Below, in pieces: positions 24,401-34,895 of a stretch of DNA of 64,000 nucleotides (position 1 is the first letter of the stretch; each line of letters opens with the position of its first letter). The stretch is from Cyclina sinensis (lineage: Eukaryota; Mollusca; Bivalvia; Venerida; Veneridae). The notes under the pieces were generated by a model. That model had not been told where the DNA came from. It did no database searches and was given only the letters and a program-made list of their open reading frames with translations. The DNA is taken from contig JAAONU010000001.1 in the NCBI GenBank assembly GCA_012932295.1, positions 60,700,927 to 60,764,926 on the forward strand, written 5' to 3'. A program made the translations under genes and the position numbers.

Positions 24401-26980
24401 AAATGGCTAAATAAATTATTTATTGCATTAATTTGTTCCAAATTATTGAATTATGAATTGTTTGAGAACGTGACATCTCGGTAGATGCACGGATTAAGTT
24501 TTCGTAAATTGTATCCTTACGCTATCAAGAGTGGCTTTAAATTCGAAATAAGTCAAGAAGCTTAATCCTTCAGGCACCAGTACCTGTTCGTATAGTTAGA
24601 CAATACAAATGAAAACCCCGGCGACAGTGAACAAATATGTATAACAAACAACAGTGTCTACATATGATTAAACTGGAATTAATTAAATTCCTATTATTTT
24701 ACTTGGGAAATGTAAGTTTAGCAGAAAAAAACCTTTATTTTCATTATCAAAGATTCTGCAAAATTTGTTATTATCTGTATGCTGTAAAAAAGTTAAAACA
24801 TAGAATAGTCAAAATGTTACTAAGTAAATTGTCGTATACAAGGCGCGCGGGACAGTTTTCATGTTTGTTGCAATTATTTAAAAATGTCAACAACTGTCCT
24901 TTTTATTTTTTAATAATTCAATTTTTCTGAAATCGGCAAAGTAAGAAATAGTTCGTCCGCAGTTTTGATCTGCTGCAAAACGGAATACCAAATTTACAGC
25001 AGGTTGGTCATTATTCAAAATAATTATCATTTTCGTGTTGGTTAAATATCGTTTAAAATCATGCAACATTGTAAACAACGGTACATTGTGAATTGATTTG
25101 CTACAGCGCCAGGCAGGCATTGTCTCATGTCTCCAGCACGGGAGTCACGAAGTCACGGAGTCTGGTTCGCGCTTTCTAAACTGCGTATTAAATAGTCCCA
25201 GCTTCAATGTCGCAGGCGTATTATGTTTCTACTTGAACAATAGGGTATGAGTTTGGATCACTTCATCTAACCTTTAATGTTGCGAAAGCGAGTAGAGACA
25301 TGGTTATTTCCCACCCGTTCTCCTTTATTCCTTGCTAATAAAATACTACCTTGAACGCGGAGTGATATTTACTGGCGCCATGTTGTATTCATACGCGTAG
25401 CTTTATTGCATATCAAACTCGCGTGCCAGTCGAAATGCTATTTTTCTTGCTCCGCAGCGAGAGACTTGTGAAGTAATATGAAGATCCGGGCTCCATTTGA
25501 ACTTTGTCGCATGAATTAAAATCACTTCGTTTCAAATAAAACACCTTGTTACCCTTGAATGACGAGAAACGCACTTACATATACACACTCCTGTGTAGTT
25601 TTATCATTTAGTAAGCAACAAAGTGCAAGAAAAAAATGGTTATTTATAATTAATTTCAACCTCGTTTTTATATGGTTTACGGAGAATTTTTCATTGTTAC
25701 AGATAACTTATTTTTAATTTTGTCTGAATATACTTGCACTGAAGATTCAAATTACGATAAAGGTTAAAAGAAGTCCATCTCGGTCTCTGTGAAAGCGTAG
25801 ATTACTCTCTCTAAAGGGTTACTAAAAAAGAGACAAGATGTTCTGTAAAACACTATTCGTATACGCTACTGTTCACTTAATTATACTGTACGCTGTGTTC
25901 ATTATGCGGACAAGACTATGTTCATTTGTAGAAGTCTAATATAACTGTATGTTCTTTTTTGTTCTAAAAAAACAAACAAAAAAGGAACAATGCTAATTTA
26001 TGAACGTCTTTAGCTTTACTTGACAGACATAATTTGAAATTATTTTAATATCACGATTAAAGCTGATGAAACATGAACATACTAGTAGAACAGAAAAAAG
26101 TGTTATGACGGTCACTGGTCCCCTCGCCAAACTTTGATCTGGACTCGTGGTTAAGACCCTGAGTTCAATTATTCATAAACTTGCATTGACAGACGCTCGT
26201 GGTATTGAGGCCAGCTGCTGATCAGATTTTATGCCAAAACTGTTTCATAAGAGAAAATAGTTGTTCAATCCTTCCCAGGATGGTAGTAAACTGCACACAA
26301 GTAAAATAAGCTGAAAATAATGTTGAAAAAAGATTTTAACCACATATAAAACACTTTCGAATTATGGAAGATTGGATTAAAGAATGTAATGAATGTATAT
26401 TTAAGGCAAGCGCTTCAACTGCTTTTGTCGAGACACCTACAGATGAACCTTTCATCAAAATCTTGATGACATAGAGTCAAAGAAATATCAGCTTAATAAC
26501 AGATTATGTATTTTTTAAATTAAAAACTCACTTTTGAGTTGTTATTTTTGTTTTGAATGTTCTGTGAATATTTATTTGTCGAAATAAAAAAAAAATTGTT
26601 TGTCATCAGATAGTATCTATAAACCTTCAAGTGCAGGGCACATCTTTGACAGTTTTAAAGTTAAACCACTTCGAGTATGTTTAAGTGAAACAAATTGAAA
26701 TATAAACGCTACCACAACCTACTTGACTGTCATATTAAGACACTCGATGCGTTTAACTGCCTTGGTGTCAAATTACTGAAAAAGGCGTTAGACTAATTCA
26801 TGTCTTTTACGCGTTAAATACCTCTACAAAAAACAACATCAATTAATACGGATACAGTATTTGCTTGGATTTCAAGATAGGAAATTGCTGCGGATTTTTA
26901 GCCTGGATTTAATCCGGAATTAATACGTGGGTCGAGCTGTTGTGAAATTCCGCATAGAAAAAAAAACAATCCTACCACTC
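21486..26980. other. Gene desert with scattered tRNA-like pieces
   Basis: No coding exon was recognised. A-box-like GTAGCTCGGTGGTTAAGCC lies at about 22563, and a B-box-like TTTCGAATCCGC at about 24307, both weak. A CpG-richer part lies near 25120-25450. Confidence 0.35.
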
Positions 26981-27660
26981 GTGGCCTGTCTTTACCCCGG
27001 CACTCGCTTTATCGCTCCAGAGTTTGCGTAGACACTCGATAAGGTGTTAAAAGTGTTAATTGACGGGCTTTTGACAGACGTGGAGGAAACAATTATGATT
27101 TGTTACTGCTTTAATGGCTAAAGAAGATGTGAAAAGGAAACACGGCATTTTATTTGCACAGTGATAAATCAACCGGGATACGAATTTAAGGCTGAAAAAG
27201 TGGCGATTTTCAGAAACATTTGTTAAAAACACGTTTGCATTGTGGATGAACAGAGGTGATAACAATAGAAAATACTTCAAATGAACTTCTAGTTCAATTT
27301 TATCAGTAATGGTGAATACATTCTATCTGATTATTAATTCTGTCGAATTCCTGAGAGTCAATCAATCCGCTACTTCATGTAGGGATGGACACGTCGAACA
27401 AAGTAGTGAGATCAATTCTTGAAAAGGGTTTGATCGTCCGGATTTTCCTGCAATTGTTTGGGTGATTACGCGGGAATACAAGTCAAACCATTCGGGATTT
27501 TTGCTTAACGAATTTGGTAGATATGAATTAAGACTTCCCAAAGAAATTGTGCGAGAAATTAAAAGGAATCTAGGAAGGATCGCAGAAAGATCGCCACCTG
27601 TGGGAAAAATTGAGATGTATTGAATATCTGTGTAATTCATCACGTGCAATCAATTTTAGT
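26980..27660. other. Mixed-composition non-repetitive block, possible regulatory DNA
   Basis: This stretch differs from the AT-rich surroundings. It lacks simple repeats and holds many CpG dinucleotides and GATA- or homeobox-like words such as AGTGATAAATCA and TGATAACAA. Minus-strand open frames at 27056-27280 and 27362-27649 show no recognisable domain. It could be a conserved non-coding element or an unknown exon; neither is supported strongly. Confidence 0.25.
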
Positions 27661-28918
27661 TGGAGTATGTGAACAACTTACAACTTACAGAACTCATTCT
27701 GTAGTTATTTTTTCTTCTTTTTGGCGTTACAGTATCTTTTCTTTTGAATAATATTTTTCAAAATTAAGATAGAAATTTGAAGAAAAGGTTGACATTTCTG
27801 TTGGAGATTGAAGTGATGCGAAATTGAATCATACCAGTGAAGAATGCCTCTTCATAAAATACCGAAAAGATAGACGAAGAAAAAAGAAATGAATGAAACA
27901 TGTTTTTCAATGGAATTTTATGCAAACGGACGCAGGTTATCTAAATAGTAAAGGTGAGTGTAAAATACTTGAACGGGGTGTTTAGATACGATTGCTATTT
28001 AATATCTTTATTCTGACACCAAAAGGCGTTTCTAAATACGTGAAATTTATGCCTTTAATTTAACCTCTTTTCTTTCTATTCCATGTTTCCTTACAGCTGA
28101 GGAAACCTCTTGAAAACTTTTGAAAAAATAATGGCAGACAAAAACGGTAGAAATGATTACTGCCTCATATAATTGTTGAGCAGAAGGTTTTCCAGCTGTT
28201 TTTGAACTTTGAGAGGTTTTATAGATTATTAAAAAGGGGTAAAATGAGTTCATTTATTGTTCGACTTATTTAAATCAATTTTAAACAGATTTAAATTGGT
28301 TGTTCAAAAGGATGATGGGAAAATATGACATTATATGGAGCGTGCTAAATGCATTGAAAACTACACTGAATACATTACAATTTATATATTGTTTGGGGAA
28401 ACTTTTTATCAAAATAAATATCAAATAATTGTCATTTGAAATTCTTACGACAGCAAATGTTACAACAATAAACAAGTGTTGAGTTATGTGTTGGAAAACT
28501 ATTTGTATGAGTGGTTCCCTCTAATACACGAATTTAATTTTCAAAAGACAACGCCTTTGGGGGAAATTTAACTTTAATTTATGTTTTTTTTTTTATATAA
28601 ATGAATGTATAACCACTTCTCAGTAAGATCAGAAAAAATAAGTTGTTTTTTTAAAAAAAAGTAAATTGTTAAATAACAAAATATATTTGAAACAACGAAT
28701 TTTCTAAAAGTTCTAATTTATAACGTTTGCGAACCAAGTGTATGAATTAGTTATAGACTAATATAGACTTATGATTTTTCAGAACCTTATATTAGATTCC
28801 TCACTTATTCCTTTATTTACTAAGGAAGAAAAGCTGTATGATATACATGTTTGTGTAATATACTTCTGAAAATTGGATAGTTATACTAATAATTCTGCGT
28901 ATGATAGGGTATTTGTAA
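27661..28918. other. Non-coding AT-rich stretch
   Basis: No exon or repeat was recognised. The 5' part of the adjacent LINE (ORF1 or 5' UTR) could extend into the right part, but no zinc knuckle or coiled coil could be read. Confidence 0.35.
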
Positions 28919-29413
28919 TGTGGAACGCTTAACGTGTGCGGCTTAAAGCGTAAAATTGAGTACCCTGATTTTTTCAATACTGTTTTAAAATACGATATAT
29001 TTGGTGTAATAGAAACTAAACTCGATGAACATGACATTATATCACTTAAAGGTTATGAATTTATTAATATGCCAAGAAAAAAGAAATATAAAAGAAAGTC
29101 AGGTGGAATTGGAGCCTTTATTAAAGTTGAATTATTTAATAAGATTGAAGTTTTAGAAAGTAAATCCGAATATGCTCTATGGTTGAAAATCAAAGGCATT
29201 TATAATGGTAATGATATTATTTTTGGTATTGTTTATATTCCACCATTGCATTCGAGATTTTTTAGTGCAGATGATTTAGAAATACTTCAAAATGATATTG
29301 CATTATACAATAGTTTATATGAATACTCATTCATTTCTGGAGACTTTAATGCGCAAACATCAAACATGGCTGACTATACTGAGGAGGATGATTTTTTGAC
29401 TATTTTAATTTAG
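28919..29413 (+). CDS. LINE endonuclease domain, N-terminal part
   Basis: The frame opens at 28919 after a TAA. It reads GTLNVCGLKRK, the usual start of the apurinic-like endonuclease (NVxGL), then IETKLDE with the catalytic Glu, YIPP, and SGDFNAQ with the catalytic Asp and Asn. It ends at a TAG after DDFLTILI because the frame shifts inside a T run at about 29391-29397. The continuation in the next frame (FNLDQETVAFFDQ) leads straight into the reverse-transcriptase frame. A single base difference therefore separates the two halves of one protein. No start codon for the whole protein is visible upstream. Confidence 0.8.
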   Translation, partial: CGTLNVCGLKRKIEYPDFFNTVLKYDIFGVIETKLDEHDIISLKGYEFINMPRKKKYKRKSGGIGAFIKVELFNKIEVLESKSEYALWLKIKGIYNGNDIIFGIVYIPPLHSRFFSADDLEILQNDIALYNSLYEYSFISGDFNAQTSNMADYTEEDDFLTILI

Positions 29414-32322
29414 ATCAGGAAACTGTAGCATTTTTTGACCAGGTTTCACAAATGAATTCATTAGGTATACCAGTCAAAAGAAACTCACAAGATAGAAAAA
29501 AGAATAATATTGGTTTCATGTTAATAGATATGTTAAAGAATCTAAATTTAATTATTGTAAATGGCCGCTTTCCAACTGATAGAAGTGGTAAAATGACATT
29601 TAGAAACACCTCAGTTTTAGACTATTTGATATGTTCATTGCAAGGCTACAATTTACTCAGACATTTTGAAGTTGGTGAAGTTGATAATTTATTTTCAGAT
29701 GGACACTGTTTATTAGATTACTCACTGAAAATTGAGAAATTGGGCAATACTAACAATCAAAAATCAAGTTGCTTAAATAAGCCACCATGGGAGCAAGATA
29801 AAGCTGAATTGTTCTTAAATAACATAAATTCAGAAAGCATCCAGTCTATCATTGATAATATTGACCAAAATAAAGAAAATTTAAACCAAACTTTTATGGA
29901 TAATATAACCTCCAATATATCTAAAATTTACACAGAAAGTGCCCAAATTAGTTTCAAAAGTAAACAGATTATAAAAAATAATGTCTTTAAGCAAAATTCA
30001 AAGCCTTGGTATGGGACTGACTGTAAGAAAGCAAAAAAGGCTTATAATAAAGCTAGACATAGTTATAATAAATACCCCTCAGAGTATAATAGAATAATAT
30101 ATTTAAATCAAAGCAAAAAATATAAAAAAACTATGAATAGATATATAAATAAATATAACAGAGAAAACCAATCTAAATTAAGAAAATTGGAAAAATGTCA
30201 ACCAAAGGAATATTGGAAGCTATTAAATAAATTAACTAGAAAATCTAAACATGAACAGCCAGCAATTGATTCTTTGTACAACTTTTTTAAGATGGTAAAT
30301 AACAACCCTGATCATAACCAGAATGACTCAGTATCATATGAAAATATAGATTTAACACCTGAGGATAGTATTTTAAATACTCAAATTACAGCTAACGAAA
30401 TTTCAAATGCTATTCACTCATTAAATAACAATAAGTCTAGTGGGAATGACAAAATAATTAATGAATACATTAAATGTAGTAAAGACAAAATGATCTTCTT
30501 ATATGTAAAATTTTTCAATGCTATTCTAAATTCTGGAATAATACCAACGCAATGGTCAGAAGGAGTTATTATACCTATTTATAAAAACAAGGGTAATCCA
30601 GAATGTCCTGAAAACTACAGACCTATAACACTCCTTAGCTGTCTAGGTAAGCTTTTCACATCAATCCTTAATAATCGACTCAGTAAATTTCTAGAAAATA
30701 ATGAAATACTCTCTGAAAATCAGGCTGGGTTCCGCAAGAACTATTCTACCTTAGACCATGTCTTCACTCTCAACTCAATAATAGAAATACTTAGATACTA
30801 TAAAAAGAAAATTTACTGTATATTCATAGACTTTGCCCAGGCATTCGATTCCCTCTGGCGGATTGGTCTGTGGCACAAACTACTCGAATATAATATAAAT
30901 GGGAAATTTTTTCGATTGATTAAAAATCTCTATTTAAATATAAAATCTTGCATTTCACTAAATGGTAAAACTTCAAGCTTTTTCTGTTGTAACTGCGGAG
31001 TTCGACAAGGGGAGAATCTTTCCCCTCTTCTTTTTAGTTTATTTTTAAATGATCTTGAACAATATTTAGAGAACAAAGGTCACTCAGGAATAAAATTTAA
31101 TGATTTGGAACATGAAGTTGATACATTTTTAAAGATACTTCTACTACTTTATGCCGATGATACAGTTTTAGTGGGTGATGAACCAACAAAGCTTCAAAAC
31201 TGTCTGAATGATTTTGCTGAATACTGTAAAACATGGAAATTAAAAATAAATGTTAGCAAAACTAAAGTCGTAGTATTTGGCTCACACAATGATAGAAATA
31301 TAAGCTTCAAAATTAATGATATTCCAATTGAAGTGACAACTTCATATAAATATCTTGGTGTATTATTTTCAAAAAGTGGTAGTTTTCTTAATGCAAGAAA
31401 ACACTTGGCTACCCAAGCTAAAAAGGCAATGAATTTACTGTATAAACGGATATATAATCTGTTCCTTCCTTTAGACCTTGCTCTGAAGCTTTTTGATAAT
31501 ACAGTGCTACCAATACTACTGTTCTCAGCTGAAATATGGGGTTATGAAGATCATAAGATATTAGAAAGGATCCATTCAGAATTTTTAAGAAAAATTACAC
31601 ATCTAAGAAGATCTACACCTTTGTATATGTTATATGCTGAATTAGGTCGGTTCGAACTAAGTTTAACGATAAAAACAAGAATGATCAATTTCTGGAATAG
31701 AATAATAACAGGAAAACAAAGCAAATTATCTTACCAAATATATAAATATATGCTTGAACTTCCAAATTTCCAGTCAAAGTGGATAAGCTGTATAAAAGGT
31801 ATTTTTATGGAAATAGGCAGAATAGATATATGGCAAAATCAAAATAATGTCCAAAGTAATAACTTAAAGTATATAGTCAAACAAATTTTACTTGATCAAA
31901 ATACACAAAACTGGAATTCTTCCTTGCAGAATTCAACAAAGGGAATTAATTACTCAATTATTAAACAGACAATCCAACTAGAAGAATATTTACTTAATTT
32001 AAAGAAATCTGATTGGGTATATCTATTAAAATTTAGAACTGGAAATCATTTTTTCCCTTGTGAAACTGGAAGATGGTCCAACACTGACATAAATGACAGA
32101 ACTTGTAAATTATGTAACAAACGTGATGTAGCAGATGAGTTTCACTATCTTTTACAGTGTCCTTTCTTCACACATGAAAGATCTCTTTACATCAAACCAT
32201 ACTATTTCAGAAGACCTAATATTCTTAAATTCAAAGAACTACTTAATCTAAAGACAGGAAAAAAACTTCATAAATTATGTGTATTTATCAAAATAATCAT
32301 TGAAAATGTTAAGAATGAATAA
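29413..32322 (+). CDS. LINE ORF2: endonuclease C-terminus, reverse transcriptase, CCHC knuckle
   Basis: The frame is open from about 29407; the first ATG is at 29452 and would give 956 residues. It makes the target-primed reverse transcriptase. Positions below count from that ATG: endonuclease end SVLDYLICS (about 55) and SDGHCLLDY (about 82, where SDH is usual). The RT blocks follow: ENYRPITLLS (about 386), AGFRKNYSTLDHV (about 425), motif A FIDFAQAFDSLW (about 458), GVRQGENLSP (about 516) and the catalytic YADD (about 566). A C-terminal knuckle C-x2-C-x9-H-x4-C lies near 884-901. All catalytic blocks are intact and no stop interrupts 2.9 kb, so the copy is young apart from the frame change at its start. 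Typical length and order for a LINE ORF2. Confidence 0.9.
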   Translation, partial: DQETVAFFDQVSQMNSLGIPVKRNSQDRKKNNIGFMLIDMLKNLNLIIVNGRFPTDRSGKMTFRNTSVLDYLICSLQGYNLLRHFEVGEVDNLFSDGHCLLDYSLKIEKLGNTNNQKSSCLNKPPWEQDKAELFLNNINSESIQSIIDNIDQNKENLNQTFMDNITSNISKIYTESAQISFKSKQIIKNNVFKQNSKPWYGTDCKKAKKAYNKARHSYNKYPSEYNRIIYLNQSKKYKKTMNRYINKYNRENQSKLRKLEKCQPKEYWKLLNKLTRKSKHEQPAIDSLYNFFKMVNNNPDHNQNDSVSYENIDLTPEDSILNTQITANEISNAIHSLNNNKSSGNDKIINEYIKCSKDKMIFLYVKFFNAILNSGIIPTQWSEGVIIPIYKNKGNPECPENYRPITLLSCLGKLFTSILNNRLSKFLENNEILSENQAGFRKNYSTLDHVFTLNSIIEILRYYKKKIYCIFIDFAQAFDSLWRIGLWHKLLEYNINGKFFRLIKNLYLNIKSCISLNGKTSSFFCCNCGVRQGENLSPLLFSLFLNDLEQYLENKGHSGIKFNDLEHEVDTFLKILLLLYADDTVLVGDEPTKLQNCLNDFAEYCKTWKLKINVSKTKVVVFGSHNDRNISFKINDIPIEVTTSYKYLGVLFSKSGSFLNARKHLATQAKKAMNLLYKRIYNLFLPLDLALKLFDNTVLPILLFSAEIWGYEDHKILERIHSEFLRKITHLRRSTPLYMLYAELGRFELSLTIKTRMINFWNRIITGKQSKLSYQIYKYMLELPNFQSKWISCIKGIFMEIGRIDIWQNQNNVQSNNLKYIVKQILLDQNTQNWNSSLQNSTKGINYSIIKQTIQLEEYLLNLKKSDWVYLLKFRTGNHFFPCETGRWSNTDINDRTCKLCNKRDVADEFHYLLQCPFFTHERSLYIKPYYFRRPNILKFKELLNLKTGKKLHKLCVFIKIIIENVKNE

Positions 32323-33031
32323 AAATGATAAAAAATAATAATATTAACAATAATAACAACAACAATATTAACAACAGCAATGATAATAACAATAATCAGA
32401 CAAACTTCAGAGTTATTTTCATTTTCTTTTTAACTTTGTAAGAAATATGTTTATATTAGCTTATTTCTTAGCTGTCTGTTCAACTTGATATCAGACGATT
32501 TCTGCATTGAAACATAATATTGATATCCGATAATTGTATTTTGTGAGTACTTTTAATACGTACATGCTGTCACATGTTCATATTTACAAATTCACTTGTT
32601 TCCTTATTGCACTGTATTGTACATCATAATGATAACACGTGACCTTAGACCTGAAGTCTATGAATATATATAAAAAAAAATCTCTACTTACCAACTGATA
32701 TATTTAGTCCGGTATACTTCCTATGCTTATTTTTCATTTTAATTTTTTACACTTTTTTGTTATCACTATATTAGCAAAACATTGGTTTACATGTGTATTT
32801 GGGATCAAGGTGAAAACACTCCAGACTATTTTTAGATCAGCCTATAGTCAATATCAAAATACTTTGACCTAGTAACTTGGCTATTTATATGCCCCACTAC
32901 CGACAAATGTCACGTGACCTCACGGTGTTAACTTAATTACTTGTACTTATTTTTTGTTCTGTATACTCTTGTACCATAACATTTGGTTAGAGTTAATAAA
33001 GTTATGTTGTTGTTGTTGTTGTTGTTGTTGT
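32323..33031 (+). other. LINE 3' UTR and GTT tail
   Basis: An ATAATAACAACAAC-rich stretch follows the stop, then unique AT-rich sequence. AATAAAG near 32995 lies directly before nine GTT repeats (about 33005-33030). The tail orientation agrees with the plus-strand ORF. Confidence 0.7.
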
Positions 33032-33219
33032 AAGAATTTAAAAGGTGACTAAAACGCAAAATTAAAAAGTATTTAAATGATTTAAACATAGACGAAAATG
33101 TTCTTATTCGAGAAATTTACAGAAAAATAGCACGTGCTGAGACTCCACAGATATAATGACAGACCGGACATTAGTATGAACCTGTTTGTTTTACATCCAT
33201 AAGGAAGCAAGTTCTTGCA

Positions 33220-33378
33220 GCTTAAACTAATCCCTCTCCATGAACTACTTCCCGGGTTTCTTGCGCCGTAAATGTGGAATGTGGAAACATACTGGAGGTT
33301 GTATCCCTGGTGAGGTTCAGACCAGCGACCTCTGAACCGGGAAGCCAGTGCTCGAACCTCTCGACCACTGCTAAGCCT
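33220..33378 (-). mobile_element. tRNA-derived SINE fragment
   Basis: Read on the minus strand from about 33378: TTAGCAGTGGTCGAGAGG is an A-box-like head and GAGGTCGCTGGTCTGAACC a diverged B-box region. A body follows with ACAACCTCCAGTATGTTTCC. This is the reverse of the SINE head layout seen elsewhere in the window. Boundaries are approximate. Confidence 0.5.
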
Positions 33379-34690
33379 TCAGAATCTTACTGTTAATTCC
33401 CCTCTCATTCCATATGTTTTATTTTTATTTCGTTTGTTTAGGGTTTTAAATTATATGAAAGAAAGTACTAGTAAGCGATCCCCGGTCTGTTGCATCCCTT
33501 TAGTCAATAACTATTTATAATATGTACCCAATTTCGTTATTTAAGGACTTGGTATGCAGATTGTAAAATCTAATGTTTTCTTTTTTTTCATATTCTTGAT
33601 CGTTTTGCTATTTTATCAAAATTTTTTGTCAAAATTGGTGGCAATTCGGTGTGTAGATTTTTATCGACAATCTTAATTTACTGTGATAATTATCCGCAAT
33701 AAGTTTGATTAAGATCTGATGAATATCAAACGTAGACAACCGGTCACCCGCTGTCTATGGTTGGTGCATATTCGTGTGTCATATTCTCACAGTGAAAAGT
33801 ATAGTTCCACCACAACCATACAAATTGAAGAAAAAAAAATTAGAGCAAGTATCGCTTTCAAAAGAAAAGTTCTCTTCATTTGCGGTTTTTATTGTGTCGA
33901 AATATAAATCTTGCTCAGTTGTCTTTAGCTCATTCTTAAGGATATTCCAAAATATTTGTTCTGTTCTGTTTGATTTCGCCTGTTCTGCTGTGTTATGCTT
34001 AAGAAAGGCTATCATTAAAATATCTCTGTGAAATACATTTGTGCCTTTTCTTTAGACATATAACATCGACACATTAAATCTAAGGTTTCAAATTTGTACA
34101 TGCAAATTAGAAGAGGATTTTATATCATGGAAGGAACTTACTCATCGCTTTAATTAATTTTCTTTAAATTACTTTTCTTTGCTGCCTACGATTCAGAGAA
34201 AGTTTTCATTTTGCCTGAATGTCTGAAATAAGAGAAAGTGTGTTGAAAAGCAGTAATTTAACGAAATTAATTGCTTCATGTCAAAGAAAATGGCTTATTA
34301 AATTAATAAAATGACAGATAATGAATGACACAGAAGAGCTATACGATAAAATGTTATATGGTTACAGTACAATGTAGTGATGAAATTAGGAATGTATCAA
34401 GGCGATCTTTCAGTCTGTATTTTTTGTACCTTGAATATTTCTGGTGTATAATTAATATTTTCATGGCGCACTTTGCTTTTTAAAGGGTCAGAGTCTGTCG
34501 CCAACCCAGGGTATATTATACTGTCAATTTGACAGTTATGTTAAATATTAAAATATACGGCGTCTGTAAAATAATGAAAAATAAAACGACGATTTCATTA
34601 AATAGTTTAACTATCTGCATTTAACAAGTGTGGTCGTGTTAGAATCAAAGATAGATTTAGATCTATAGATATTTTAACAACTATGGCGTG
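33379..34690. other. Non-coding AT-rich stretch
   Basis: No gene was recognised; the overlapping open frames at 33719-34031 lie on opposite strands and show no domain. Confidence 0.35.
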
Positions 34691-34718
34691 AATGAGCGCC
34701 CGAAACAACCATCACTGT

Positions 34719-34895
34719 CACCATCATCAACAACAGCAAGCAACAACTACAACAACAAACATAATCATTAACGCCACGAGAAGCATTATCATCATCAATA
34801 ACAACAACAACAATATCAACAACGCAACAACAACAACAACAACAAGGTCAAAAAGCAATGTCGTTTTTATAATAAATTACAACAACAACAAATCC
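34719..34895. repeat. Imperfect (CAA/ACA)n repeat
   Basis: ACAACAACAAC runs interrupted by ATCATCATC-like pieces. The open frame through it, rich in Asn and Thr, is a by-product of the repeat. Confidence 0.8.

Larger units (their letters stand above)
28919..33031 (+). mobile_element. APE-type non-LTR retrotransposon (LINE), 5'-truncated or 5'-diverged
   Basis: One transcription unit holds an AP-like endonuclease, a reverse transcriptase and a C-terminal CCHC knuckle. A ~700-bp 3' UTR follows, ending in GTTAATAAAG and a (GTT)n tail at about 33003-33030. Domain order and tail fit the jockey/CR1/I-like supergroup, but the clade was not determined. No ORF1 was found upstream, so it is 5'-truncated, or ORF1 is too diverged to see. 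Target-site duplications could not be fixed because the 5' boundary is unclear. Confidence 0.85.
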
